A stretch of 64,000 nt of DNA from Sphingomonas sp. JC676 (GTDB lineage Bacteria > Pseudomonadota > Alphaproteobacteria > Sphingomonadales > Sphingomonadaceae): NCBI RefSeq assembly GCF_014489075.1, contig NZ_JACTGR010000003.1, positions 62,001 to 126,000 of the forward strand. The letters are read 5' to 3'. Positions 24,046-36,567 of the stretch are shown here, piece after piece. The translations under genes were made by a program, and so were the position numbers. The notes beneath the pieces are model-generated. The model was not told the DNA's origin and ran no database searches. It saw nothing but the letters and a program-made list of their open reading frames with translations. The first letter of the stretch is position 1, and each line of letters opens with the position of its first letter.

Positions 24046-24945
24046 CGCCCGGCGCGACCAGACGACCCTCCAAATGTCGCGTTTCGGCGCGAGCCGGCGT
24101 ATCGGGATCGCCGCAAGCGTCAGCACGACGCTGCGCAACTGGCTCCCCCGGATCAGGCACGCCGCCGCGAGCCTGCCGCGCACCGGGCCCAGGTGCCGTC
24201 GCGCCAGCTCCAGCTTGGCGCTGAGCAGATAGGTCCACATATCTTCCGGTCGACTGCTCTCGCCGCCGGCATGGACAATGCTCGCATGGGGCGTGAACAG
24301 CGGGCGTGCACCGCGCTCTCTTGCGCGAATGTTGAGATCGACATCCTCGCCGTAGAGGAAGAAGCGCGTGTCGAACCCACCAAGCTCTTTGAAGAAGCGG
24401 CGGCCGATCAGCATGAAGCAGCCGGCGATCATTCCCACTTCGCGCACGGTGTCGCGCTTCCAGCCGCCATAGCTTTCGGAGTTGAGCATCCGGCTGCCCG
24501 GGAACAGCGCGGCAAGGCCCGACGCGACACAGAAGCTGCCCCAGAGCGTCGGCAGCGCAAGGCTTTCGGTCGGATTGATCCGCCCGTCAGGCCTGAGCGT
24601 GCGCCCACCCCAGATGCGCGCCTCCGGCCGTTCGCGGGCGAAGGCGGCAAGCGCGTCGATCGCGCCGGGCGGCACTTTGGTGTCGTTATTGAGGAACAAC
24701 AGTTGCTCGCCACGCGCGTGTGCGGCGCCCAGATTGGCGCCGCCGGCGAAGCCCAGATTGGTCGAACTGGAGACGAGGTTCACGTGCGGGAATTGCTCCC
24801 GCACCATTGCCGCCGTGTCGTCGCTCGATCCATTGTCGACGAGGATGATCTCATGGTCTGTGGTGGGCGGTGCCGCGCGCAGCGAAGCGAGGCAGGCGCG
24901 GCTCGCGTCGCGCTTGTTCCAGCAGACTATGACGATCGAGAACAT
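23992..24945 (-). CDS. GT2-family glycosyltransferase (rhamnosyltransferase-like)
   Basis: This 317-residue GT-A protein opens with the GT2 pattern MFSIVIVCWNKRD and VDNGSSDDTA. It has the metal-binding LFLNNDTKVP region and a later FFLYGEDVDLNIRARERG, which matches the ED-D-L-R signature of WbbL-type rhamnosyltransferases. The ATG at 24945 is five bases after the stop of the nitric oxide synthase gene, so the two are probably co-transcribed. The tail is basic (RRLAPKRDIWRVVWSRR). The 3' end overlaps the convergent GT4 gene by 54 bp. It would add a sugar to a lipid-linked or cell-surface glycan. Confidence 0.8.
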   Translation of the reverse strand: MFSIVIVCWNKRDASRACLASLRAAPPTTDHEIILVDNGSSDDTAAMVREQFPHVNLVSSSTNLGFAGGANLGAAHARGEQLLFLNNDTKVPPGAIDALAAFARERPEARIWGGRTLRPDGRINPTESLALPTLWGSFCVASGLAALFPGSRMLNSESYGGWKRDTVREVGMIAGCFMLIGRRFFKELGGFDTRFFLYGEDVDLNIRARERGARPLFTPHASIVHAGGESSRPEDMWTYLLSAKLELARRHLGPVRGRLAAACLIRGSQLRSVVLTLAAIPIRRLAPKRDIWRVVWSRRALWSACAIADPIAGHLPI

Positions 24946-24950
24946 CACGC

Positions 24951-26222
24951 TCAGCCGGACCACAGCCCGTCGCGCTGCCGCCGCCAGTCGCGCCAGTGCT
25001 GCTTGAGCCTGTCGTAGCGCCGCAACCACTTGTTCCGCCGCTGGTCGCGCCGGTTCACCCGCAAGTCATTGCCGTCGATCGCCCGACTGACGAAGAAGTT
25101 TGGCACCGCGTTGAGATTTTCCATCCCCAAATGAAAAACCGGGCATCCGGAGCTCGCCTGCGGCGGGACGATCCAGGACCAGTCGCCTGAAACGGTGCGG
25201 CCCTCGCGCTGCTCGCGTTTCACGAACTCCATGAACTGCGTGCTGGCGGTGTGGTGATCGACTATGTCGATGCCCGCGTGACGGAAGCTGTGCAGGACTG
25301 CATGGTTCAGCTCGGTGAGGGCGCGATCGCGCCAAAGCGGATCGGCGTTTGCGGATATTGGCAGTCCCATCGCGCTGGCGACCTCGGGCAGGAGGTCGTA
25401 GCGCTTACGATCGGCCAAGTCGCGCGAAGCGATCTCGGTGCCCATATAATGGCCATTGAACGGCGCGCAGGGATATTCGATGCCGCCGATTGTCATGTGC
25501 ATGTTCGATACGCAGGGAACGGCGTACCATCTGAGGTTCAGATCGGCGATTCCAGGGTAATTCGGGTGCCTGATCTCGACTTCTTGAACAAGATCGCGCG
25601 GCAGATCGAAGATGTGGCGGTGGCCGTCCGCATCGCGGAGCAGCATCGGCAGCACGTCCCACCGCCCCCGGTCGACCGGCGGCTGCCAGCCCAGCGCCAT
25701 CACCGTGCGCGTCAGCTCGACATTCTGGGCATCGCCGATCACCTTGCCGTCTTCGCCCAGATAGCCCGCATATTGAATGACCTGCGGGCTCTCGATCGTC
25801 ACCGGCACCCGGCCCGGCCGGGCCGGTGGGAAAACGCTGATGCACGAACGGATGCGCCCGCCCGAAAATCCCTCCGTCATATGACCGAACACATGCGCCG
25901 AGACTTCCGCCGGCGTCTCCGCCGCCCGGCAATCGCGCACCTCGAGCGACTTCCACCACAACCGACCGATGCAGCGCGCATGATTGCGCCAGGCGAGCCG
26001 CGCGCCGAACGCAAGTTCCTCTGCCGTATGCTCGTAGTGATTCGATGCCCGCAACGACGCGAGCACCGCCCGGCGACGCGCCTTCGCCTCCGCCTCGATC
26101 TGCCCCGTCTCGCGCGCGAAATCGGCAAGAAAGGCAAGCGCTTCCTCGCGCCGCTCGCCCCGGCTCAACCGGCGCATCCGCCGCAGCACGGGATTGGCAA
26201 TGGCGAACCGATCCGCGTGCAT
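24951..26222 (-). CDS. nos: Nitric oxide synthase oxygenase domain protein
   Basis: This 423-residue protein matches the oxygenase domain of nitric oxide synthase and has no reductase domain, as in other bacterial NOS. The heme-thiolate motif WRNHARCIGR (Cys84), the RWYAVPCVSNM region, the substrate Glu263 in MGTEIASRDLAD, and the pterin-side DWSWIVPP (Trp348, Trp350) are all present. It would oxidise L-arginine to NO and citrulline with electrons from a general flavodoxin-type reductase. One active-site position differs: the normal FNGWYMGTE reads FNGHYMGTE (His258). The C-terminus is basic. The start is ATG 26222, or GTG 26225 one codon upstream, which would overlap the radical-SAM stop. 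Bacterial NOS is mostly known from Gram-positives, so finding it in this setting is unusual. Confidence 0.85.
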   Translation of the reverse strand: MHADRFAIANPVLRRMRRLSRGERREEALAFLADFARETGQIEAEAKARRRAVLASLRASNHYEHTAEELAFGARLAWRNHARCIGRLWWKSLEVRDCRAAETPAEVSAHVFGHMTEGFSGGRIRSCISVFPPARPGRVPVTIESPQVIQYAGYLGEDGKVIGDAQNVELTRTVMALGWQPPVDRGRWDVLPMLLRDADGHRHIFDLPRDLVQEVEIRHPNYPGIADLNLRWYAVPCVSNMHMTIGGIEYPCAPFNGHYMGTEIASRDLADRKRYDLLPEVASAMGLPISANADPLWRDRALTELNHAVLHSFRHAGIDIVDHHTASTQFMEFVKREQREGRTVSGDWSWIVPPQASSGCPVFHLGMENLNAVPNFFVSRAIDGNDLRVNRRDQRRNKWLRRYDRLKQHWRDWRRQRDGLWSG

Positions 26223-27799
26223 CACATCATTCCGTCGAACATCTGCGCGCCGGGCGCGAGCCGCCGCCGGTTGATCGCGAACACTGCCCCAAGCACTCGC
26301 GCCTTCGCCCGACGATAGTCGCTCACCTGGGTCGATCGATTCAAATAAGAGATGCGGCCGAGCCTGGCCTGCGCGCCGTTTACCTCGATATCGGGCAGGT
26401 CCCCGGCATGAACCTGCGCCCAGATCGGCGTATCCTCGAGGATCGAGAACTCGTTGAACCGGACGCGATCGATATAGCGAAGATGTTCCTCGAGGAACCG
26501 CGCGCTACGCTCCAGATCCTCGGCAGTTTCACCCGGATAGCCCTTGAACATCGTGCAGCGTACCGAGATCCCTGCCTCGAAGGCATGGCGGATGAACATG
26601 GAATTGGCCTCGACCGTCGCCCCCTTCGTCATCAGGTCGAGCATCCGCTGGCTGCCGCTCTCAAGTCCGAAGCTGACGCGCCGCATCCCGCTCGCCGCCG
26701 CCGCGCGCAGATCGGCGCGCGACAGACCATTGTCGGCACGCGTATCGACATGGACCGTTCCAATCCACTGCGCCCCCGGCACCACGTCCTGCGCATGCTC
26801 GGCGATCCCCCGGAACAGCGCAGGATTGCTGTTGAGCTTGAGATCGAGGAACAGGAAGTTCGACGTTGCTTGCCGGCGTGACTGCTCGCGCATCTCGTGC
26901 AGCACCGACTCCAGGCTCCGCGTGCGATAGGTGCGCCCATTGGCCGACACGACGTCGCTGCAGAAGCTGCACTTCGCCCATTGGCAGCCTCGCCCGGTCA
27001 TGATCGGCACAATGCGCACACGGTAGCGATCCCAGGGAAAATCGGAAAAATCGGGGACCGGCGAGGAATCGAGCGCACGAAACGGCGGCGCCGGCCGGCT
27101 GCGCTCGCCGTCGGGCAGGACGATGCCGTCGAATTTGAGCAGATCGTCCTTGCATACGATCGCCGCGATCAGCTCGGGCAGCAGCAGGTCCGCCTCGCCG
27201 CCGAATATCGCGGTCAGCCCGGGCACCGTCCGCCATGCGTCGGCAACGCCCTTCAGATTGAAGGCCGGCCCGCCGAGCAACAGCGGAATGCCGGCCGCCC
27301 TGGCGAGCTTACCGATCTCGACCACGGTCGCGTGATGCTGGAGATAGGCGGAGAGCAGCAGCACGTCGGGCTTCGCCTCGATCGCCCTCGCGACTTCGCG
27401 CAATACCGTGCGATGCGGGCGCTGGCGCCACCAATAGCGCAGCCCGCGGGCCATATCGCGAAACCAGCGCGCCGGCGCCCAGGTCGACAGATGGATGCGC
27501 CGCATCCAGTGATCGAGCCACCACTCGACGCGCTCGCGCTCGCTCGCCGGCACGTCATAGGCCAGCGGCACCAACAGCCGCACCTCATGCCCGGCATTGC
27601 GCAACGCAGCGATCAATATCCCCACCGCCAGCGTGGGGAAGGTCGCGAAATTGTTCAGATCGACGAGCAGCGCGGTGTGACGCGTCCGATCGATCGGCCG
27701 CACTTCGCGCATCGCGCCCGGCAGGATTGCGGCGCGCCCGCGCGCGTCCTCAACAAGCCTTTGTGACGCGAAGGCGTCTCGTCTCAACCACGCACCCAT
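26222..27799 (-). CDS. B12-binding-type radical SAM protein
   Basis: This 525-residue protein has an N-terminal region with a cobalamin-binding-like Rossmann pattern (ALLVDLNNFATFPTLAVGIL; LLLSAYLQHHATVVEI; LLLGGPAFN) and a radical SAM core. The iron-sulfur motif is GRGCQWAKCSFC: Cys272, Cys277, Cys280, that is CX4CX2C rather than the common CX3CX2C. Later blocks (FGLESGSQRMLDLMTKG; FKGYPGETAEDL) are standard for B12-dependent radical SAM methylases and ring-rearranging enzymes. It is translationally linked to the NOS gene downstream. There is no export signal. It may methylate or rearrange a glycan or lipid building block, or a small metabolite also handled by the NOS. Start ATG 27799; an internal ATG at 27712 is possible. 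Confidence 0.75.
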   Translation of the reverse strand: MGAWLRRDAFASQRLVEDARGRAAILPGAMREVRPIDRTRHTALLVDLNNFATFPTLAVGILIAALRNAGHEVRLLVPLAYDVPASERERVEWWLDHWMRRIHLSTWAPARWFRDMARGLRYWWRQRPHRTVLREVARAIEAKPDVLLLSAYLQHHATVVEIGKLARAAGIPLLLGGPAFNLKGVADAWRTVPGLTAIFGGEADLLLPELIAAIVCKDDLLKFDGIVLPDGERSRPAPPFRALDSSPVPDFSDFPWDRYRVRIVPIMTGRGCQWAKCSFCSDVVSANGRTYRTRSLESVLHEMREQSRRQATSNFLFLDLKLNSNPALFRGIAEHAQDVVPGAQWIGTVHVDTRADNGLSRADLRAAAASGMRRVSFGLESGSQRMLDLMTKGATVEANSMFIRHAFEAGISVRCTMFKGYPGETAEDLERSARFLEEHLRYIDRVRFNEFSILEDTPIWAQVHAGDLPDIEVNGAQARLGRISYLNRSTQVSDYRRAKARVLGAVFAINRRRLAPGAQMFDGMM

Positions 27800-28058
27800 C
27801 TCGCAATCCCCCAGTCTGTGAATATGAAATCAAGCCGGAGGAATCGCAAGTATTCTCAATAGTTCCGCTCGGTTTCGCAATACCGAAATCGGACATTTTT
27901 ACTTGAGCGCGGCAGAGATGATGGTCGCGCCAGCATCGACCCGGATATTACCCGTGGCGATCGATTCCACCGGCAATCTGGCATAGCGAACCCGCGGAAT
28001 GCATCGCCGCACGCTTCTCCGTTGACCCGAATCATTTCGCGGTGCAGCAATCGCGGCC

Positions 28059-30731
<2,673 letters not shown>

Positions 30732-30743
30732 TCCTTTCCAGGT

Positions 30744-31859
30744 TCAGATCGGGCGGATATTCATCCTGCGCTGCAGATCCATCAATCTAGCGTGATATGC
30801 GGGCAAGCAGTCGGGCTCGATCGTCGCGTCGAGCCTCTCGGCCATCGCATTGGCACGCTCCACTTCTCCACGGCGGATCAACCCGCGCTCGATGAAGAGG
30901 AGAGCAATGTCGAGCGCCTCGACGACATATTGATTGTCCGGACGCTGCGCATCGCGATTGCCGGCGATCCAATGAAGGCGCTCGATCATCATTTCGGCCA
31001 GGCCCTGGTCGGGGCCGATCAACCAGTCCAGCGCGTTCGCGAAATTGGCGCGCGCCGGGGACCCGTCGGCCATCCGGCTCGTGACCCGCGCGAATGCCTC
31101 TTCCACCTCGTCCACGCTCGCCTTAGGCGCAGCGGACATCAGCAGCGCCGCGCCGCCCGAAAAATAGGCGGTCGAATAGGAGGTACCGTAGCGGTCGGTG
31201 CGTTCTGCGGGCGTGGTCGAGGCGAAAGCCTCGCGATCCTTCGATCCCAGCACCGCGCCGACGGTGATGGCTTTCTCAGCTATGCCGGGACATTCGATCG
31301 AGTTGGCGTGCGGGCCGGTGTTTCCCGCCGCGGCGACCGGAGCAATACCGGCATCGCGCGCATCGTTGACCGCCCGGCACAGCGCGCAACGCGCGCCGGG
31401 CCGGCAGCCCCATAGCCGCCCTCGCGGGATGGCGAAGCTCATGTTGATCACACGCATCGCCGGATAGCGCGCGATGCTCTCGCGAACCGCGCGCGCCGCC
31501 GCATCGCGGACATGGGCATTGTAGCGCAGCGCAGTGTTGCTGGCAGGGAAGATGCTGAGCCCGACAATCCGTGCTTCGGGCGCAACGAGGCGGATGTTAC
31601 GGGCGATGCTGGTTCCGTGCGTGTCGGGACCAGCCGGCACCGCCGGCTCGCGCTCCACGAATTCGAGACAGGACTCGACCCATCCCTCCAGCTCGGGATG
31701 CGTGGGATCCAGGCTGGTGTCGATCACCCCGATGGTGATGCCCGCGCCCCTGGCGCCGCGCTCCCAGCAGCGGGATATGCCCTGCTTCCGATCGAAATCG
31801 TCGGGCAGGGCCGGCACGCGGCTCAGGCCTTGGTGAGTTTCTGGAGCGTCGAGTCCCAC
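30744..31859 (-). CDS. Cytoplasmic S8 (subtilisin-family) peptidase
   Basis: This 371-residue protein has the complete subtilase triad: Asp47 in IGVIDTSLDPTHPEL, His81 in PDTHGTSIA and Ser227 in RYGTSYSTAYFSGG, with the oxyanion Asn180 in AAAGNTGP. There is no signal peptide and no propeptide, so it is probably cytoplasmic, unlike most subtilases. A helical C-terminal part (residues of about 265-371) lies beyond the peptidase fold. The gene follows a small membrane protein gene on the same strand and overlaps it by 37 bp if the ATG at 31859 is used; a GTG at 31817, just after that stop, is an alternative start. The pairing suggests a membrane-linked regulated protease. Its target is unknown. 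Confidence 0.75.
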   Translation of the reverse strand: MGLDAPETHQGLSRVPALPDDFDRKQGISRCWERGARGAGITIGVIDTSLDPTHPELEGWVESCLEFVEREPAVPAGPDTHGTSIARNIRLVAPEARIVGLSIFPASNTALRYNAHVRDAAARAVRESIARYPAMRVINMSFAIPRGRLWGCRPGARCALCRAVNDARDAGIAPVAAAGNTGPHANSIECPGIAEKAITVGAVLGSKDREAFASTTPAERTDRYGTSYSTAYFSGGAALLMSAAPKASVDEVEEAFARVTSRMADGSPARANFANALDWLIGPDQGLAEMMIERLHWIAGNRDAQRPDNQYVVEALDIALLFIERGLIRRGEVERANAMAERLDATIEPDCLPAYHARLMDLQRRMNIRPI

Positions 31860-32125
31860 GCGTAGCCGGCGAGCATTGCCGCCTGGGCAGTCTCCACCTG
31901 CTTGCCAAGCGCGAACATGATGATGATCGCCGTCATGGCAGAGGCAATCCCGAGCAGCAGGTAAGGCTTTATAATCGTCCAGAGCTTCTTGCTATCGTCG
32001 CGCAGACCCGCAGGTCCGGCCGGGGCGGGAAACGCAGCGCGGACTGCGACCCAGATGACGGGCAGAAGTACGCTGATGACGATCCCGGCAACGCACCAGA
32101 AGTAAAGTTCCCAGTTCATATCCAC
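31823..32125 (-). CDS. Small two-helix membrane protein paired with the subtilase
   Basis: This 100-residue protein has two clear membrane segments, around residues 7-31 (LYFWCVAGIVISVLLPVIWV as core) and 55-72 (LLLGIASAMTAIIIMFAL), joined by a short loop with basic and acidic residues (GLRDDSKKLW). The start ATG at 32125 has a GGGGGTGG-like purine tract upstream. I do not recognise a family. Its last codons overlap the beginning of the S8 peptidase frame, and both genes are likely one transcript, so it could anchor or inhibit that peptidase. That role is inferred only from gene order. Confidence 0.6.
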   Translation of the reverse strand: MDMNWELYFWCVAGIVISVLLPVIWVAVRAAFPAPAGPAGLRDDSKKLWTIIKPYLLLGIASAMTAIIIMFALGKQVETAQAAMLAGYAWDSTLQKLTKA

Positions 32126-32292
32126 CCCCTCGAAACATCGACGGTATAGTCTAAAAGTGATCGTTCCGCGAGCGGTTACCTGCGCCCTGACTGCCCGCTA
32201 TACCAATTTCGATGCGCCGATGACCTTGTTGATCAGAGCAAAGGATGACGGCGGGTCCGAACTTTGCAGTCTCGACGGCGAGACCGCCGAAA

Positions 32293-32325
32293 GAAAAAGG
32301 CCGGGCATCGAGCCCGACCTTTTCC
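32293..32325 (-). terminator. Rho-independent terminator after fumC
   Basis: On the minus strand, AAAAGG followed by TCGGGC pairs with GCCCGG followed by CCTTTTT around a short loop, and the T-rich end continues (TTTTTCTTTC). It lies about 50 bp downstream of the fumC stop at 32372, the expected place for its terminator. The stem has one mismatch. Confidence 0.65.
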
Positions 32326-32371
32326 GAATTCGTCCAGATCGGCCCTTCCCCGCGGGAAAGGGTTGCGCGCC

Positions 32372-33766
<1,395 letters not shown>

Positions 33767-33812
33767 ATTGCCTCCATGCGCGCCGGGCCTGCCCGGCTCG
33801 CTGGGGCGATTG

Positions 33813-34301
33813 TCACTTCTTCCGCTTGAAGTCCACCGAGACGACGTTCGATCCATCGTCGACCGGCTTCACCACGCTGACGGCGCCGTCATTTTCGGCT
33901 TCTTCGTGCGGCTCGGGGCCGTCCGGGCCTTCCTGCGCCTGGAAGCGCAATTCGAAATTGACCGCCGGATCGTGGAAGCCGGTGATCGCCGAGAAGGGGA
34001 TGTTGAGGATTGCCGGCACCTGGTTGAAGCTCAGGCCGACCGAGAATTTCTCGCCGTCCACCTTCAGGTCCCAGAATCGGTGCTGGAGCACGATTGTCAT
34101 CTCGTCCGGGAAGCGCTCGATCAGCCGCTGCGGGATGTCGACTCCGGGGGCGTGGGTCTTGAAGGTGATGTAGAAATGATGCGCGCCGGGCAGCGCCTGA
34201 GTCGCCGCGACCGAGCCCAGCACCCGGCCGACGACGGCGCGCAGGGCTTCCTGGACGATCTCGTCATAGGGAATCAGGCTGTCGGGCACGGTACCAGTCA
34301 T
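33813..34301 (-). CDS. sspB: SspB-family ClpXP adaptor (alphaproteobacterial type)
   Basis: This 162-residue protein is an SspB-like adaptor that delivers ssrA-tagged and other proteins to ClpXP. The substrate-binding domain covers residues of about 8-120 ([46 protein letters not shown]). It is followed by an acidic flexible linker and a short C-terminal [10 protein letters not shown] segment that looks like the ClpX-binding tail. The ATG at 34301 gives the normal family start; open frame upstream of it is unrelated. It is divergent from the his operon and 46 bp upstream of fumC on the same strand. Confidence 0.9.
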   Translation of the reverse strand: MTGTVPDSLIPYDEIVQEALRAVVGRVLGSVAATQALPGAHHFYITFKTHAPGVDIPQRLIERFPDEMTIVLQHRFWDLKVDGEKFSVGLSFNQVPAILNIPFSAITGFHDPAVNFELRFQAQEGPDGPEPHEEAENDGAVSVVKPVDDGSNVVSVDFKRKK

Positions 34302-34374
34302 TCTTGTTGGACTAGCGCATGCCGAGCGCGGGTCAAGATTGCATGGACGGCAACCATCGCTATGTGGGTTGCCG

Positions 34375-34962
34375 ATGCGCATCGCCACCATCAACCGCAA
34401 GACGAGCGAGACCTCGATCCATGTTACCGTCAACCTGGACGGCACGGGCGAATACACTGTTTCCACCGGCATCGGCTTTTTCGATCACATGCTCGAGCAG
34501 CTCAGCCGCCATTCGCTGATCGACCTCGACGTGAAGACGGTGGGCGACCTCCATATCGACCAGCATCACACCGTGGAGGACACGGGACTCGCGATCGGCG
34601 AGGCAGTGGCCAAGGCGCTGGGCGAGAAGAAGGGCATCCGCCGCTATGCCGACGCGCTCTCGCCGATGGACGAGACGCTGACCCGCGTCGCGATCGACAT
34701 TTCGGGCCGCCCCTTCCTCGTCTTCAAGACCCAGTTCAGCCAAAAGCGTCTCGGCGAGATGGACACCGAAATGTTCGAGCACTGGTTCCATTCGTTCGCC
34801 CAGGCCGCCGGCATCACCCTCCACGTCGAGACCCTCTACGGCGTCAACAATCATCACATCGCCGAGAGCGCGTTCAAGGGCCTCGCCCGGGCGCTGCGTG
34901 AGGCGATCGAGATCGATCCGCGCAAGGCGGATGCCATTCCGTCCACCAAAGGCGTGCTCTGA
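34375..34962 (+). CDS. hisB: Imidazoleglycerol-phosphate dehydratase
   Basis: This 195-residue protein is the monofunctional HisB dehydratase of histidine biosynthesis. It has both metal-binding repeats: [13 protein letters not shown] with [10 protein letters not shown], and HWFHSFAQ with [17 protein letters not shown]. The usual length and start ([15 protein letters not shown]) support the ATG at 34375. It leads a plus-strand his gene group and its stop overlaps the next ATG (TGATG). It catalyses dehydration of imidazoleglycerol phosphate to imidazole acetol phosphate in the cytoplasm. Confidence 0.97.
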   Translation: MRIATINRKTSETSIHVTVNLDGTGEYTVSTGIGFFDHMLEQLSRHSLIDLDVKTVGDLHIDQHHTVEDTGLAIGEAVAKALGEKKGIRRYADALSPMDETLTRVAIDISGRPFLVFKTQFSQKRLGEMDTEMFEHWFHSFAQAAGITLHVETLYGVNNHHIAESAFKGLARALREAIEIDPRKADAIPSTKGVL

Positions 34963-35246
34963 TGATCCTCGTCCTGCTGACCTACAAGCTGAGCCCCGAG
35001 GCGATCGCGGAGCTGCGCGCTGGCCATCGCGCCTGGCTAGCCGAAGGCGTCGCGGCAGGGCGACTGCTCGCCGCCGGACGCAAGGTGCCGGTGACGGGCG
35101 GGATGTTCATGGCGCGCGGAACGCTCGAGGAGGTCAGGGCATGGGTCACGAGCGACCCTTTCTCCGTGGCGGGCGCCGCCGATTATGAATTCGTCGAGAT
35201 CGAAGTGACGATGACCGCGCCGGGGCTGGAGTCCCTGTCCCAGTGA
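34962..35246 (+). CDS. YciI-family protein
   Basis: This 94-residue protein is a YciI-like ferredoxin-fold dimer. It opens [15 protein letters not shown] and has RAGHRAWLAEGVAAGRLLAAG, which carries the conserved His, then DPFSVAGAADYEFVEIEV. Members of this family include small dehalogenase- or isomerase-like enzymes, but most have no known function. It is inserted between hisB and hisH with overlapping start and stop codons on both sides (TGATG and GTGA), so it is expressed with histidine biosynthesis genes. A role in that pathway is not established. Confidence 0.85.
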   Translation: MILVLLTYKLSPEAIAELRAGHRAWLAEGVAAGRLLAAGRKVPVTGGMFMARGTLEEVRAWVTSDPFSVAGAADYEFVEIEVTMTAPGLESLSQ

Positions 35247-35845
35247 GCGTCGCGCTGATCGATTACGGCGCGGGCAATCTCCATTCGGTCCACAACGCGC
35301 TGAAGGCGGCAGGCGCGGTGGACATCCTCGTTACCGCCGACCCCGAGACTGTGGCGCGGGCCGATCGCATCGTCCTGCCCGGCGTCGGCGCGTTCGGCGC
35401 CTGCGCGGCGGGGCTGCGCGGCATCCATGGCATGGTCGAAGCGCTGGAGGCGCGCGTGCTCCGCGAAGCCGCACCGTTTCTCGGCGTGTGCGTCGGTATG
35501 CAATTGATGGCGATTACCGGCGAGGAGCTCGGCAGCCATGCCGGCCTCGGCTGGATCCCGGGCACCGTGCGCCACCTCGCGCCTTCGGCACAGGTCCGCG
35601 TGCCGCATATGGGCTGGAACGACGTGATTCCCGTCGCCGATCACCCGCTGATCGAGGCGGGCGAAGCCTATTTCCTCCACAGCTTTGCCTTCGAGGGCGA
35701 GAGCGTGCTCGCCACCACCGAACATGGCGGGCCGGTCACCGCCGCGATCGGCCGCGACAATATGGCCGGCGTCCAGTTCCACCCCGAAAAGAGCCAGCGC
35801 TACGGCATTGCGCTGCTGGAGAGGTTCCTCAAATGGCGGCCCTGA
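35243..35845 (+). CDS. hisH: Imidazole glycerol phosphate synthase, glutamine amidotransferase subunit
   Basis: This 200-residue class I amidotransferase supplies ammonia to HisF. The nucleophile lies in PFLGVCVGMQLM (Cys near residue 75), and the His-Glu pair lies in GVQFHPEKSQRYG near the C-terminus. Its start GTG overlaps the yciI stop, and its end overlaps hisA by 13 bp. The opening VALIDYGAGNLHSVHNAL is typical of HisH. Acts with HisF in the cytoplasm to make imidazoleglycerol phosphate and AICAR. Confidence 0.97.
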   Translation: MSVALIDYGAGNLHSVHNALKAAGAVDILVTADPETVARADRIVLPGVGAFGACAAGLRGIHGMVEALEARVLREAAPFLGVCVGMQLMAITGEELGSHAGLGWIPGTVRHLAPSAQVRVPHMGWNDVIPVADHPLIEAGEAYFLHSFAFEGESVLATTEHGGPVTAAIGRDNMAGVQFHPEKSQRYGIALLERFLKWRP

Positions 35846-36567
35846 TCGTCTTCCCCGCCATCGACCTCAAGTCCGGCCAGGTCGTCCGCCTCGCCGAGGG
35901 CGATATGGACCGTGCCACCATCTACGGCGACAACCCCGCCCAGCAGGCGGAGATATTCGCGCAGGACGGCGCCGAATGGCTCCATGTCGTCGATCTCGAC
36001 GGCGCGTTCGCGGGCGAATCGGTAAATGGCGCCGCGGTCGCCGCGATCCTCGAGCGCTTCCACGGCAAGGTCCAGCTGGGCGGCGGGATCCGCCACCGCG
36101 ACTCGATCGAGCGCTGGCTCGATCTTGGCGTCGAGCGCGTCGTGATCGGTACCGCCGCGCTGGAGAATCCGGAGCTGGTCCGCGAGGCCGCTCGCGACAA
36201 TCCTGGGCGCATCGTGGTGGCGGTCGACGCCCGCGACGGGCTGGTCGCGACGCGCGGATGGGCGGAGGTGTCCGATGTCGCCGTGGTCGATCTCGCCCGC
36301 CGCTTCGAGGATGCCGGCGTCGCCGCCTTGCTGTTCACCGATGTCGGCCGCGACGGGCTGCTCAAGGGCTGCAATGTCGAGGCGACCGTCGCGCTCGCCC
36401 GCGCCGTCGCGATCCCCGTGATCGCCAGCGGCGGCGTCACCGACATCGCCGACATCCACGCACTCGCCGCGCATGTCGAGGACGGCGTCGAGGGCGTCAT
36501 CACCGGCCGCGCGCTCTATGACGGGCGGCTCGATCTGGGCTGGGCGATCCAGGTGGCCAAGGGATGA
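35833..36567 (+). CDS. hisA: ProFAR isomerase
   Basis: This 244-residue TIM-barrel enzyme isomerises the ProFAR ring-opened intermediate. The two half-barrel phosphate motifs and the catalytic Asp pair are visible: [14 protein letters not shown] with Asp near residue 11, and [15 protein letters not shown]. The first ATG overlaps hisH by 13 bp and gives the normal start. It is followed by hisF with an ATGA overlap. It is a standard member of the his operon. Confidence 0.97.
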   Translation: MAALIVFPAIDLKSGQVVRLAEGDMDRATIYGDNPAQQAEIFAQDGAEWLHVVDLDGAFAGESVNGAAVAAILERFHGKVQLGGGIRHRDSIERWLDLGVERVVIGTAALENPELVREAARDNPGRIVVAVDARDGLVATRGWAEVSDVAVVDLARRFEDAGVAALLFTDVGRDGLLKGCNVEATVALARAVAIPVIASGGVTDIADIHALAAHVEDGVEGVITGRALYDGRLDLGWAIQVAKG

